This document shows positions 26,610-34,180 of a stretch of 55,860 nucleotides of DNA, piece after piece. This DNA comes from Deltaproteobacteria bacterium (GTDB lineage Bacteria; Desulfobacterota; Syntrophobacteria; BM002): the NCBI GenBank assembly GCA_020353155.1, contig CP070689.1, positions 1,353,289 to 1,409,148 of the forward strand, in the 5' to 3' direction. The position numbers were made by a program, and so were the translations under genes. The notes beneath the pieces were generated by a model. That model did no database searches, was not told the origin of the DNA, and worked only from the letters and a program-made list of their open reading frames with translations. Positions within the stretch are counted from its first letter, which is position 1, and every line of letters begins with the position of its first letter.

Positions 26610-28382
26610 CTACTGGCTACCGGCTACAGGATTCGTTGATTTGGGCTCGCCCAAAAGTTTGAGACCGCTTTCTAGGTTGCGCTGCGCCTCAGTGAAGTAA
26701 GGGTTTATCTTTAGGGCCTCAGAAAAATGGGCAATTGCCTCCTTGAGTTTTCCCTGCTGGGCAAGCGTTACCCCGATGTTGTTATGAGACTGGGCATCTT
26801 GGGGGTTTAATCGCAATGCTTCCAAGTAATGACCTATCGCTTCTTCATACTCTCCCTGCCGATCCAGTGCGACCCCCAGGTTGCGGTGCGTCCTTCCCAG
26901 CCTGGAATCAATGCGCAAAGATTCCTTGTAATGAGCAACTGCCCCGGCCAAGTTTCCTTGTAGGGCTAAGGCATTTCCAAGATTATTGTGGACCTCTGCA
27001 TGATTGGGCTTAATTCTCAATGCCTCCTCATAGTGAACCATTGCTCCAACCAAATTTCCTTGCAGGGCCAAAGCATTTCCCAGGGTATAGTGGGCTACAT
27101 AGTTGTTGGTGGTTACCTTGAGGGTGTGCTCGAAAAGTTCAACGCTGTTCCTCCAATATCTTGCCTGCTTCCAACTGCTTAGGGCAAGCACCAACAAAAG
27201 TGAAATTACCGATACGATCAAAAGATTTCTTCTTCGGCGGTTTTCTTTTCCTAAATCAGCAAGACCCCAAGCAATGATAATGAAAAGTCCTATGAGGGGC
27301 ACATAGGTGTAGCGATCTGCCATAGCCTGTTCGCCAACCTGCACAAGGCCGATTACCGGCACCAGAGTCCCCAGATACCACAGCCAGCCAACAAGACCGT
27401 ACTTATAGCGAGCAGCCAACCTAACGACTACAATAGATACAATTAACAAAAAGAAGCCTGCCAATGCAGCTTGCCAGATGGGCAGACTGTTTTCCGGATG
27501 GGGGTAGAATACTGCAAGATCCCGGGGCCATATCATCTTTCCCATGTATGACACAGAGGATACAAGAGCATTTGCCATTCTCCACTTCAATGGCACTATC
27601 TCCAGCCCAGACAGGGCTCCTGCCTTATCCTGAGCCCAAAGGGTGATAGCACTAGAAATCCCTGACAATAAAAACATTGGCAGTTTTTCCGCTATCAATC
27701 TCAAGGGCGGCAACTTCTCGCCACTTACCTCCGAGGATTTACTGGTATTATCATCTGCCGGACCATGCTCTTGTTGGAATTGGAAACGGTTTAAGGGCCA
27801 GTAGTCCAACAGGAGCAATATAAATGGGAGGGTCACCAGCATAGGTTTGGCCATAAGGCCTAGAGTAAATAGTAAAAGGACCAGCAGATAATTTCTTTTT
27901 TTGGGAAGTTTCACATAATTGATGTAAGCCAAAATAGTCGCAAAAGAAAAAAAAGTGCTAAGTACATCTTTACGCTCAGCCACCCAGGCCACCGATTCGA
28001 CGTGAAGCGGATGGATGGCAAACAAACTTGCTACAAGAGCACTCGGCCAAAGAGTGGAGGTGGCCCATCTCAAAACCAAGAACAATAAAATGCTGTTTAT
28101 CATGTGCAGAAAGACGCTGGTTAGATGGTGCCCCCAAGGATTGAGACCAAAGAGCTGGTAGTCCATCATATGGGAGAGCCAGGTGAGAGGATGCCAATTT
28201 CCGGCCTGGGTGGTTGTAAGGGCCCAAACTACGGTCTTGCTGGTGAATCCCGATTGCACGTGGGGATTGTCGGTGATGTAGACATTATCGTCATAGTTGA
28301 TAAACTCATGGTCTTTCACTTGCCAGTAAACACCAAGGACAAATACAACCAAAACCAAACATATAATGGCTTCCCGTCTCAT
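26610..28382 (-). CDS. Polytopic GT-C-type glycosyltransferase-like protein with C-terminal TPRs
   Basis: This is a 590-residue membrane protein. The N-terminal half has about ten membrane helices with the family string EFINYDDNVYITDNPHVQ at residues 25-42, HPLTWLSHMMDYQLFGLNPWGHH and AIHPLHVESVAWVAERKDVLS. These match the TPR-PMT (TMTC-like) proteins common in Desulfobacterota. The C-terminal 160 residues contain about four TPRs, probably periplasmic. By analogy with TMTC/PMT enzymes it could O-glycosylate envelope proteins from a lipid-linked sugar; the acidic pair near residue 30 is where such enzymes keep the catalytic Asp. The donor is unknown. Confidence 0.85.
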   Translation of the reverse strand: MRREAIICLVLVVFVLGVYWQVKDHEFINYDDNVYITDNPHVQSGFTSKTVVWALTTTQAGNWHPLTWLSHMMDYQLFGLNPWGHHLTSVFLHMINSILLFLVLRWATSTLWPSALVASLFAIHPLHVESVAWVAERKDVLSTFFSFATILAYINYVKLPKKRNYLLVLLLFTLGLMAKPMLVTLPFILLLLDYWPLNRFQFQQEHGPADDNTSKSSEVSGEKLPPLRLIAEKLPMFLLSGISSAITLWAQDKAGALSGLEIVPLKWRMANALVSSVSYMGKMIWPRDLAVFYPHPENSLPIWQAALAGFFLLIVSIVVVRLAARYKYGLVGWLWYLGTLVPVIGLVQVGEQAMADRYTYVPLIGLFIIIAWGLADLGKENRRRRNLLIVSVISLLLVLALSSWKQARYWRNSVELFEHTLKVTTNNYVAHYTLGNALALQGNLVGAMVHYEEALRIKPNHAEVHNNLGNALALQGNLAGAVAHYKESLRIDSRLGRTHRNLGVALDRQGEYEEAIGHYLEALRLNPQDAQSHNNIGVTLAQQGKLKEAIAHFSEALKINPYFTEAQRNLESGLKLLGEPKSTNPVAGSQ

Positions 28383-28579
28383 GGTGCGCGCACCTTGCTG
28401 ATCATTTACATCTCGATCAAATTTCCAACCTTGTTATGGAGGGACGTTAAGAAGTTCAGAATCAACCAGAGCATACATGCTACCTACTGAAGAGGTAAAC
28501 TGATTTCTCTCTTGGGTATTTTCTTCTTGCCACTTCTCCTTTTATTTCTGTAATCTGTGAACACACTCAATCTTCCACC

Positions 28580-28600
28580 TAACCCGGATGTTTCATGTAT
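28580..28600. repeat. Solo copy of the CCGGATRTTTCATG end motif
   Basis: TAACCCGGATGTTTCATGTAT. The ATG inside this copy is the apparent start codon of the lipoprotein gene at 28595. Confidence 0.75.
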
Positions 28601-29440
28601 TATAAAAGACTTCTGTCTCTTTTGTGTTTCACAGCATTAGCCATTCAAGGTTGCGCTTCCACCTATAAAGAGCGCATTACCTCCGATCCGCCCGGTGCAG
28701 ATATTTATTGGGGCTATTCTCAGTCAAATTTTGTAGATACCGACTATGTTACTCCGTTTGAAAGATCCATATATGGGAGAGCATGGGAGGCGCTCTGTTA
28801 TCAAGTTCAAAAGGAAGGTTATTACGACTCAGAAGTCATTTGCAGGTCGAGTGAGTCCGGTGATCGTATTATACATTTCGTTCTCATAACTAAACCTGTC
28901 GAGGAAGTTCAGGTTCCGGTTGCTCTAGAAGCGAATGAAAAGAAAACCTTGTCCATTAAACAGAAATACAGCGAAACTGCTCAAGCCAGCAGTGTCCTTT
29001 TAACAGAGGCAATCAAAGAAGAAATACCAGCCGAGCAAGGTCCCGCTGTCCATTACATTGAAAAGTATTTGGAGGATAATGGCTATAAGTGTTATGTGGA
29101 GATTTTTAAGTCTCGAAAACATCATGGCAAGTTCGCAATCTTTATTAATAGATACTCTTCTGAAGTAAAGTTCAATAAAGACAAATTTACTGAAGCTGCG
29201 ATAATTGCTGCAGCTACTTTAGCCGAACATGTAAGGTGGGATCCTTCAGACTTGTTCTTCGACTATTCAGCAATATTTGAAATTAAAAACAAGAGTGTGG
29301 GCTGGGCAATAATATCCGTCGAGGACTGTGTAGCGGCAAGAAATCTATTTATGTCTACAAGTAATATCGACAAATTTACTACTTTCTGGAAATCAAAAAT
29401 TAAATATATCTCGGATAAGGATCCAGAACCGATACTTTAG
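28595..29440 (+). CDS. PEGA-like lipoprotein, AT-rich
   Basis: This 281-residue lipoprotein has a signal peptide MYYKRLLSLLCFTALAIQGC with lipobox AIQGC. The next 70 residues (ITSDPPGADIYWGYSQ onward, then CYQVQKEGYYDSEVICR) resemble a PEGA-type surface domain. The rest I cannot assign. The gene is visibly AT-richer than its neighbours, with many AAA, ATA and AAT codons, which hints at horizontal origin. The start codon lies inside a dispersed repeat and there is no strong ribosome binding site. It stands alone: upstream is divergent, and downstream is a tRNA on the other strand. Confidence 0.75.
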   Translation: MYYKRLLSLLCFTALAIQGCASTYKERITSDPPGADIYWGYSQSNFVDTDYVTPFERSIYGRAWEALCYQVQKEGYYDSEVICRSSESGDRIIHFVLITKPVEEVQVPVALEANEKKTLSIKQKYSETAQASSVLLTEAIKEEIPAEQGPAVHYIEKYLEDNGYKCYVEIFKSRKHHGKFAIFINRYSSEVKFNKDKFTEAAIIAAATLAEHVRWDPSDLFFDYSAIFEIKNKSVGWAIISVEDCVAARNLFMSTSNIDKFTTFWKSKIKYISDKDPEPIL

Positions 29441-29539
29441 TGATGGAGTATTACAGTAACTCGATTGCGGAATTAAAATCAACTTTTCACTTTGCATTTC
29501 ATTCTTTTAAATCCGAAATCCGCAATCCGAAATCAAAGA

Positions 29540-29616
29540 TGGTGCCCCCGGCAGGACTCGAACCTGCGACGCCCGGATTAGGAATCCGGAGCTCTATCCG
29601 CCTGAGCTACGGGGGC
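29540..29616 (-). tRNA. tRNA-Arg (anticodon CCU)
   Basis: This 77-nt cloverleaf includes an encoded CCA end. The acceptor stem GCCCCCG pairs with CGGGGGC, the D-arm contains TAGCTCAGGCGGATAGAGC, and the anticodon stem CCGGA/TCCGG encloses loop TTCCTAA. The T-arm has GGTTCGAGTCC. The CCU anticodon reads AGG. It lies in an AT-rich, gene-poor stretch. Confidence 0.97.
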
Positions 29617-30196
29617 ATGTGGGTTGGATTGGCAAAGAGAGGTTTGGCAAAAATCGTGAAAAATTCATACACCAATGATCAGTGGTTTGCAAGAGGTTTC
29701 TATTTGAGCGCAGAGCGCAAAGCGCATGGCGCCAATTGTTCGATTTGCCGATCAGTCAGATCGGTAAAATCATTGAAATCGTAAAAATTGCCAAACATTT
29801 CCAAATAGCAAATTCGCAATTTTCCTCCGAACTCCCACCCTTTGGGCGGGTTCCCAGTTAGAGATTTGCAATTCTTTCTTCTATCCTCTGCCTCCAACCA
29901 ACTAGGCAAAACGCTATGCGATCCTTGACACTTCATTCTCTCTTCCTTACTTTGCTAAATAGAGGTGACATCTAGGGGGGTAGTTGTCTGCCATTTTATG
30001 AACCACTTGGAGACTGATGGTTTCTCTTTTGCTTTAGTGGATTGAACGAAAAGTATTTGGATCATAATTGCGTTCAAGTACGAATCTTGCTAGTCCTTTA
30101 ACTTTTACAGTTGGAGGAATATATTGTTCAACCCCACTGGGGTTGTACACCTTTCTATATTAAAGATCTATATCAAAGAGCCAGGAAGCAGCATTC
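29617..30196. other. Gene-poor region upstream of the cyclase-YbbR gene
   Basis: Contains a GCGC-word tract at 29707-29732 (CAGAGCGCAAAGCGC), a short AAATCGTT-type patch around 29755-29795, and a possible hairpin near 29830-29860. The rest is AT-rich, non-coding sequence leading to the cyclase gene. I see no supported open reading frame. Confidence 0.45.
30126..30148 (+). promoter_or_regulatory. Leader hairpin in front of the diadenylate cyclase gene
   Basis: CAACCCC-ACT-GGGGTTG gives a perfect 7-bp stem with a 3-nt loop, extendable by two pairs after one mismatch. It lies about 50 bp before the start codon and just after a strong Shine-Dalgarno-like GGAGGA at 30113-30118. No T-tract follows, so a simple terminator is unlikely; a leader element is possible. 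Confidence 0.4.
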
Positions 30197-31666
30197 ATGG
30201 ATTTCCTCTTTTCCTTCGAATGGCAAGATGTTATAGACATCTTAGTAATCAGCTTTCTTATCCACAGGCTGTTTCTCCTCTTCCGTGGAACTACTGCCTT
30301 ACAAATACTTCTGGGCCTTCTATTCCTTTGGTTGTGTCACACCATTGCGCAGGCAAGCGGGCTTGTACTCACCAGCTGGTTTTTCCAGGGCTTAGGCGCC
30401 ATTGCCGTACTTGTCATCGTGGTAGTTTTCAGAAATGAAATACGCGACGTTGTGATTCAGACCAGTCCCGCCCGTCTCTTTCTGGGTCGGCCTTACCAGC
30501 CAGGAACTATTGACCTGCCAGAGGTAGAGAGGGCTGTCTTCAAGATGGCCAAGAGCAAAACAGGTGCTATGCTTGTTTTCCAACAGAGAGACCGGCTGGC
30601 AGAACACTTGAGTGAAGGAATTCCTCTGCAGGGAAAGTGGAGCCCTGAAATTATGGCCAGCATATTCGCTAAAGAAAGTCCCTTGCATGACGGTGCGGCA
30701 ATAATACAAGGAGACCGGATCAAGTTAGTCGGAACCTACCTACCCTTGACGAAAAGAGAAGGTTTGCCCCGGCGATACGGCACTAGACACAGAGCAGCAA
30801 TTGGCCTGAGTGAAATGACTGATGTGGTCGTTGTAGTTATATCCGAAGAGCGCGGCGAGGTCTCGGTGGTACATCGAGGTGAAGTTGAACAGGTCCCTGA
30901 ACCGCCTCAACTCCAGATGGTGCTCGCCAGATTGCTCTTGGGGACCTACACAGCCGTAAAACCAAGAACCCGGGTGAGGGAGTTACTTGTTCAAGCTGGT
31001 GGCCTGTTACTCACCTTTCTGCTAGTTTCAGCCTCCTGGTCCATTTACTCGGGCAAGCAACTATCTCTTATCAATGTTACCACCGCGGTGGATTTCCGCA
31101 ACATACCTGAGGGTCTAGAACTTAGACGATCGTCTACTGAGAGTGTGGAAGTGCAAATCACTGGCAAGCGTAGACTTGTCAGTGCAGTCAAACCAGAACA
31201 GGTGGGTGCTTTTTTGGATCTGAGTGAGGTTGACGCGGGCTTTCACCGAATAGTATTGAACGGAGACAATATCGAACTACCCCTGGGTTTGGAGGTGGTA
31301 CGTATAACCCCAGCGGCCATAAGATTAGAAATGGAAAAGCGGGTAGAAAGAGCAATAGCGGTAGAGCCAAATATAGTTGGATCACCTCCTGAGGGATATA
31401 TGATTGACAGAATAAGGGTCAGGCCGGGTTCTGTGAGGGTTAGCGGTCCGTTATCAACACTTAACAGTATGCTTAGCTTAAGCACTGAAACTATCAGTGT
31501 AAGTGACATGGAACCTCAAAGGGGTGAGAAAATCGTGGAAGTTCCCGTGATACTCTCTCCCGCTTCCCTTAGATTGCTTCCCGGACAGAACAAAAAGGTT
31601 ATGGTCACTATTCACCTTAAGTCCAAACCCTCCTCTGAATACTCTCAGGAAGAGCTCTTTCCTTAA
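30197..31666 (+). CDS. cdaA: Diadenylate cyclase CdaA fused to YbbR (CdaR-like) domains
   Basis: This makes c-di-AMP from two ATP at the inner membrane. It is 489 residues; AGGAAG precedes the ATG. Residues about 10-80 hold three membrane helices as in CdaA. The DAC domain follows with the catalytic DGA at 165-167 (PLHDGAAII) and RHR at 197-199 (GTRHRAAIGLSE). Another membrane helix is at about 265-284. The extracytoplasmic remainder contains two YbbR-type repeats (about 290-380 and 385-480). In Firmicutes CdaA and its YbbR regulator CdaR are separate adjacent genes; here they are one polypeptide. No glmM gene is adjacent. Confidence 0.93.
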   Translation: MDFLFSFEWQDVIDILVISFLIHRLFLLFRGTTALQILLGLLFLWLCHTIAQASGLVLTSWFFQGLGAIAVLVIVVVFRNEIRDVVIQTSPARLFLGRPYQPGTIDLPEVERAVFKMAKSKTGAMLVFQQRDRLAEHLSEGIPLQGKWSPEIMASIFAKESPLHDGAAIIQGDRIKLVGTYLPLTKREGLPRRYGTRHRAAIGLSEMTDVVVVVISEERGEVSVVHRGEVEQVPEPPQLQMVLARLLLGTYTAVKPRTRVRELLVQAGGLLLTFLLVSASWSIYSGKQLSLINVTTAVDFRNIPEGLELRRSSTESVEVQITGKRRLVSAVKPEQVGAFLDLSEVDAGFHRIVLNGDNIELPLGLEVVRITPAAIRLEMEKRVERAIAVEPNIVGSPPEGYMIDRIRVRPGSVRVSGPLSTLNSMLSLSTETISVSDMEPQRGEKIVEVPVILSPASLRLLPGQNKKVMVTIHLKSKPSSEYSQEELFP

Positions 31667-31744
31667 TCTGTTTAAGTTCTCATAAAGTCTTGCCTTTCAG
31701 TTCCCTGCAGGCAGAGATCGAGAAAAGTAATTCTAAAAATTGTT

Positions 31745-31772
31745 TTGACAGTCGACGCTTAGCCTGTTAATC
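31745..31772 (+). promoter_or_regulatory. Candidate sigma-70 promoter of the rrf2-osmC operon
   Basis: A perfect TTGACA at 31745-31750 is followed after 15 bp by GTTAAT (four of six matches to TATAAT). The AT-rich stretch to the GGAGG ribosome binding site (31797) could also hold the regulator's own operator, as is usual for IscR/Rrf2 genes. The -10 assignment is weak. Confidence 0.45.
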
Positions 31773-31804
31773 TCTAGCTGATCTATATATATTATGGAGG
31801 TTCT

Positions 31805-32257
31805 ATGAAACTCTCCACTCGCGGTAGATATGGTACTCGGTTGATGGTTGATTTAGCTCAACACTATGCTGATGGACCTATCCCACTGGCTGAGATCGCC
31901 AAACGACAGGATCTTTCCGCCAAGTATCTGGAGCAGTTAATCATCTTGCTGAGAGGGGCCGGTCTTATTCGAAGTGTTAGGGGGAGACGCGGTGGCTACA
32001 TGCTGGCAAGAAAGCCTGAAAAGATCAGTGTGGGCGAGATTGTTGAGACCCTTGAAGGAAAGCTATCTGTCGTAGATTGTGTTTTAGAACCAGAACTCTG
32101 TTATCGAGCTGTCGAGTGTCCGACGAGGGATATCTGGGTCGGGATGACCGATGTTCTTAAAGAACAGCTTTTCTCCTTGAGCCTTTGGGATATACTCGGA
32201 AAATCTACGCCAGTTGATGACCTGCTGCAAAACCCGGATCAAATTAGGAGAAAATAA
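31805..32257 (+). CDS. Rrf2/IscR-type transcription regulator with three cysteines
   Basis: This 150-residue winged-helix DNA-binding protein starts after GGAGG. The N-terminus MKLSTRGRYGTRLMVDLA and SVRGRRGGYMLARKPEKISVGEIVETLEG are classic IscR/Rrf2. Cysteines at 92, 99 and 105 (spacing C-x6-C-x5-C) correspond closely to the Fe-S ligands of IscR, so it probably senses redox or Fe-S status. The IscR His ligand position is Thr here. Its stop overlaps the start of the OsmC selenoprotein gene (TAATG), so the likely target is that operon. Confidence 0.92.
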   Translation: MKLSTRGRYGTRLMVDLAQHYADGPIPLAEIAKRQDLSAKYLEQLIILLRGAGLIRSVRGRRGGYMLARKPEKISVGEIVETLEGKLSVVDCVLEPELCYRAVECPTRDIWVGMTDVLKEQLFSLSLWDILGKSTPVDDLLQNPDQIRRK

Positions 32258-32727
32258 TGGGAAAGATTGTTCACAGCTCACTCATAACCATCACCAGAGA
32301 AAAGGGACCCAACAGGAAAGCCCTGATTAAAGGATTTGGTGAGCCGGTCTATTATGGAGTCCACGGCGGAATAAAGGATTTTTACAAGGTAGAACCAGAA
32401 AGAGAGCACGCCGCCACTTTGGATCACATAGTCGGCGCCGTTGGCGGCTGAATGATGGGCACACTGGCCGTGGTACTGGCCGGCAAAAAAATTCGAACCT
32501 TCGAACATCTATATGAGGCTGAGGTAAGAGGTGACATCGAAGAGGTCGACAGAGTTTTGAAAATTACTCGCATCAATGTCCACTACACACTCAGGGCTCC
32601 AGAGGAAAAATGGGAAGATGCCAGGGAAGCCCTGAATAGTTACTTGGAGCTGTGCCCTGCGGCACAGAGCGTGATTGGCTGTATTGATATTAGCGACGAA
32701 CTGACTTTGAAACCAATGCCAGAATGA
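32257..32727 (+). CDS. OsmC family protein with selenocysteine (UGA at codon 65)
   Basis: Two open stretches in the same frame (32257-32448 and 32452-32727) are separated only by TGA at 32449-32451. Joined, they give a 156-residue OsmC/YhfA-like protein. The UGA falls at the catalytic Cys position: DHIVGAVGG-U-MMGTLAVVL, where homologues read GG-C-M. The second active-site Cys is kept (Cys133 in ELCPAAQSV). OsmC proteins reduce organic hydroperoxides with a Cys pair; a Sec version should be a faster peroxidase. The start has AGGAG six bases upstream, inside the Rrf2 gene. A nonsense mutation is the alternative, but the intact downstream frame and hairpin argue against it. Confidence 0.88.
32464..32483 (+). 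promoter_or_regulatory. SECIS-like hairpin after the in-frame UGA
   Basis: CUGGCC and GGCCGG pair (six pairs including one G-U) around the loop GUGGUACU. The loop carries GGU, 20 nt after the UGA, within the spacing known for bacterial SECIS elements read by SelB. Structure is by eye. Confidence 0.65.
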
Positions 32728-32845
32728 TTATCGTCCGTTGTCAGTTGCTGACTTCGACTCTGGGGACCAGTAATTTATAAATGGATCCTAGGTTGGCATC
32801 ATTGATTTAAAGACAACGGACCACCGACTACGGAATACTGACTAT

Positions 32846-33235
32846 TTATTTCCTGGCCTTGACCAGTGAGGGATATGACTCTTCCGGAGAGTGAGAAATA
32901 AGTTCAACATCCTCAATCTTCCGGGACATTATGATCCTGGCGTTAATTTGAGCACCTGGAGCCATTTTGAGGACAGGCGTCTGAATCGTGCCAGTGATCT
33001 TGGCTGACTCGAATATTTCCAGCATATCAGAGCATCTTACTGTACCGGTAACAATTCCTGAGACGGCAATCTCCTTCGCCGACACCTCCCCCTTAACCAC
33101 CGCTTCCTTCCCCAAAACTATTAGTCCTTCGGAACTCAGATTACCTTCAACCGTCCCCTCCACGAGAAAATCTTCCTTGCATTGAAAATTGCCCTTTATA
33201 GTCGTATTGCTGCCCACATAGGAGTGAAGAGTCAC
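32846..33235 (-). CDS. Bactofilin
   Basis: This is a 129-residue polymer-forming cytoskeletal protein (bactofilin/DUF583 family). A short N-terminus precedes a right-handed beta-helix of repeating hydrophobic-Gly turns (TTIKGNFQCKEDFLVEGTVEG, KEAVVKGEVSAKEIAVSGIVTGTV, ESAKITGTIQTPVLKM). Bactofilins assemble without nucleotide and scaffold envelope enzymes. The start is GTG with AGGA upstream. It is followed on the same strand by no close gene; the liv operon ends just to the right. Confidence 0.92.
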   Translation of the reverse strand: MTLHSYVGSNTTIKGNFQCKEDFLVEGTVEGNLSSEGLIVLGKEAVVKGEVSAKEIAVSGIVTGTVRCSDMLEIFESAKITGTIQTPVLKMAPGAQINARIIMSRKIEDVELISHSPEESYPSLVKARK

Positions 33236-33265
33236 GGTTACTGTCCTTTCTTCAAAGCGCTTTGG

Positions 33266-33292
33266 TGCCTAGTGGCTAGTGGCTCAGGTCAG
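33266..33292. repeat. TGCCTAG/TGGCTAG heptamer tract over the livF stop
   Basis: Four 7-bp words, same family as the tract at 13633-13711. The livF stop codon (33284-33286) lies inside it. Confidence 0.7.
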
Positions 33293-34084
33293 CCATCTCT
33301 TCCGGCGCTTGTAGTGTTTAACATCCCGATAGGAGCGCTTAGTGCCCACTTCAGTCAAGCCCAAATAAAAACGCTTCACGTCCTCGTTGTCGCGCAGCTT
33401 TTCCACGCTATCATCCAGGACAATGCGTCCGTTCTCCATGATATAGCCGTAGTCAGATATGGTTAGAGCCAATCGAGCGTTTTGTTCAACCAGCAAAATT
33501 GTGGTCTTCTGTTCTTCGTTGATCTTCTTAATTATGTGGAAGATTTCACCCACCAACAGGGGGCTAAGTCCTAGAGACGGTTCATCCAGGAGCATAAGCT
33601 TTGGTTGAGCCATCAGAGCCCTGCCGATAACTAGCATCTGTTGTTCACCGCCGCTCAAATAACCGGCAAGAGCGTTTTCCCTCTCTTTGATCCTAGGAAA
33701 ATAAGAATAAACCAACTCCTGTAATCCTTTAATTTTTTTACGCCCCTTCTGCAGATGCGCAGCTGCTATGAGGTTTTCTTCTACGGTTAGATCCTCGAAT
33801 ACTCTCCTTCCTTCCATAACCTGAAAGATACCGCGTCTAACAATCTCCTCTGGTTCAAGACGATTAATGGGTTCTCCTTCAAATTCTATAACTCCATCGG
33901 TGACTTCCCCTTCCTCGGTCTTTAGCAAGCCGGAAATAGCCTTGAGAGTGGTAGTCTTGCCAGCTCCATTTGCACCCAGGAGTGAAACGATCTGTCCTTG
34001 TTTGACCATCAAGGACATTCCTTTCAGTACCAGAATAACGTCATTGTATATTACTTCAATGTTGTTTACGTTAAGCAAAGCCAT
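33284..34084 (-). CDS. livF: Branched-chain amino acid-type ABC transporter ATPase LivF
   Basis: This is one of the two cytoplasmic ATPases of a HAAT-family importer. The ATG at 34084 gives 266 residues; a TTG five codons upstream is less likely. Walker A GANGAGKTT, signature YLSGGEQQM, Walker B LMLLDEPSLGL and the H-loop region (here LLVEQN) are all present. The C-terminus carries an extra basic tail (KRSYRDVKHYKRRKRWLT). Last gene of the leftward liv operon; separated from the other transporter genes by one unknown gene. Confidence 0.95.
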   Translation of the reverse strand: MALLNVNNIEVIYNDVILVLKGMSLMVKQGQIVSLLGANGAGKTTTLKAISGLLKTEEGEVTDGVIEFEGEPINRLEPEEIVRRGIFQVMEGRRVFEDLTVEENLIAAAHLQKGRKKIKGLQELVYSYFPRIKERENALAGYLSGGEQQMLVIGRALMAQPKLMLLDEPSLGLSPLLVGEIFHIIKKINEEQKTTILLVEQNARLALTISDYGYIMENGRIVLDDSVEKLRDNEDVKRFYLGLTEVGTKRSYRDVKHYKRRKRWLT

Positions 34085-34180
34085 AGATGGTACTTTCAAG
34101 TTATCTTAGTCTATGTAAGCGCTCAAAAACAGCAACAAAAATGTCGAATCTTTTTCAACGGTCCTTGGAGTGTTGGAGTA

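Noticed and set aside
29440..29784. 114-codon plus-strand frame
   Set aside because: It runs through the tRNA-Arg gene in antisense and has no protein-like features.
30124..30438. Plus-strand frame starting at TTG behind GGAGGA
   Set aside because: It overlaps the cyclase-YbbR gene in another frame and has no family resemblance; noted only as a possible leader feature.
32257..32451. Two separate small genes or a pseudogene at the OsmC locus
   Set aside because: Both parts are in one frame, align end to end with OsmC, and the UGA replaces the catalytic Cys with a SECIS-like hairpin behind it.
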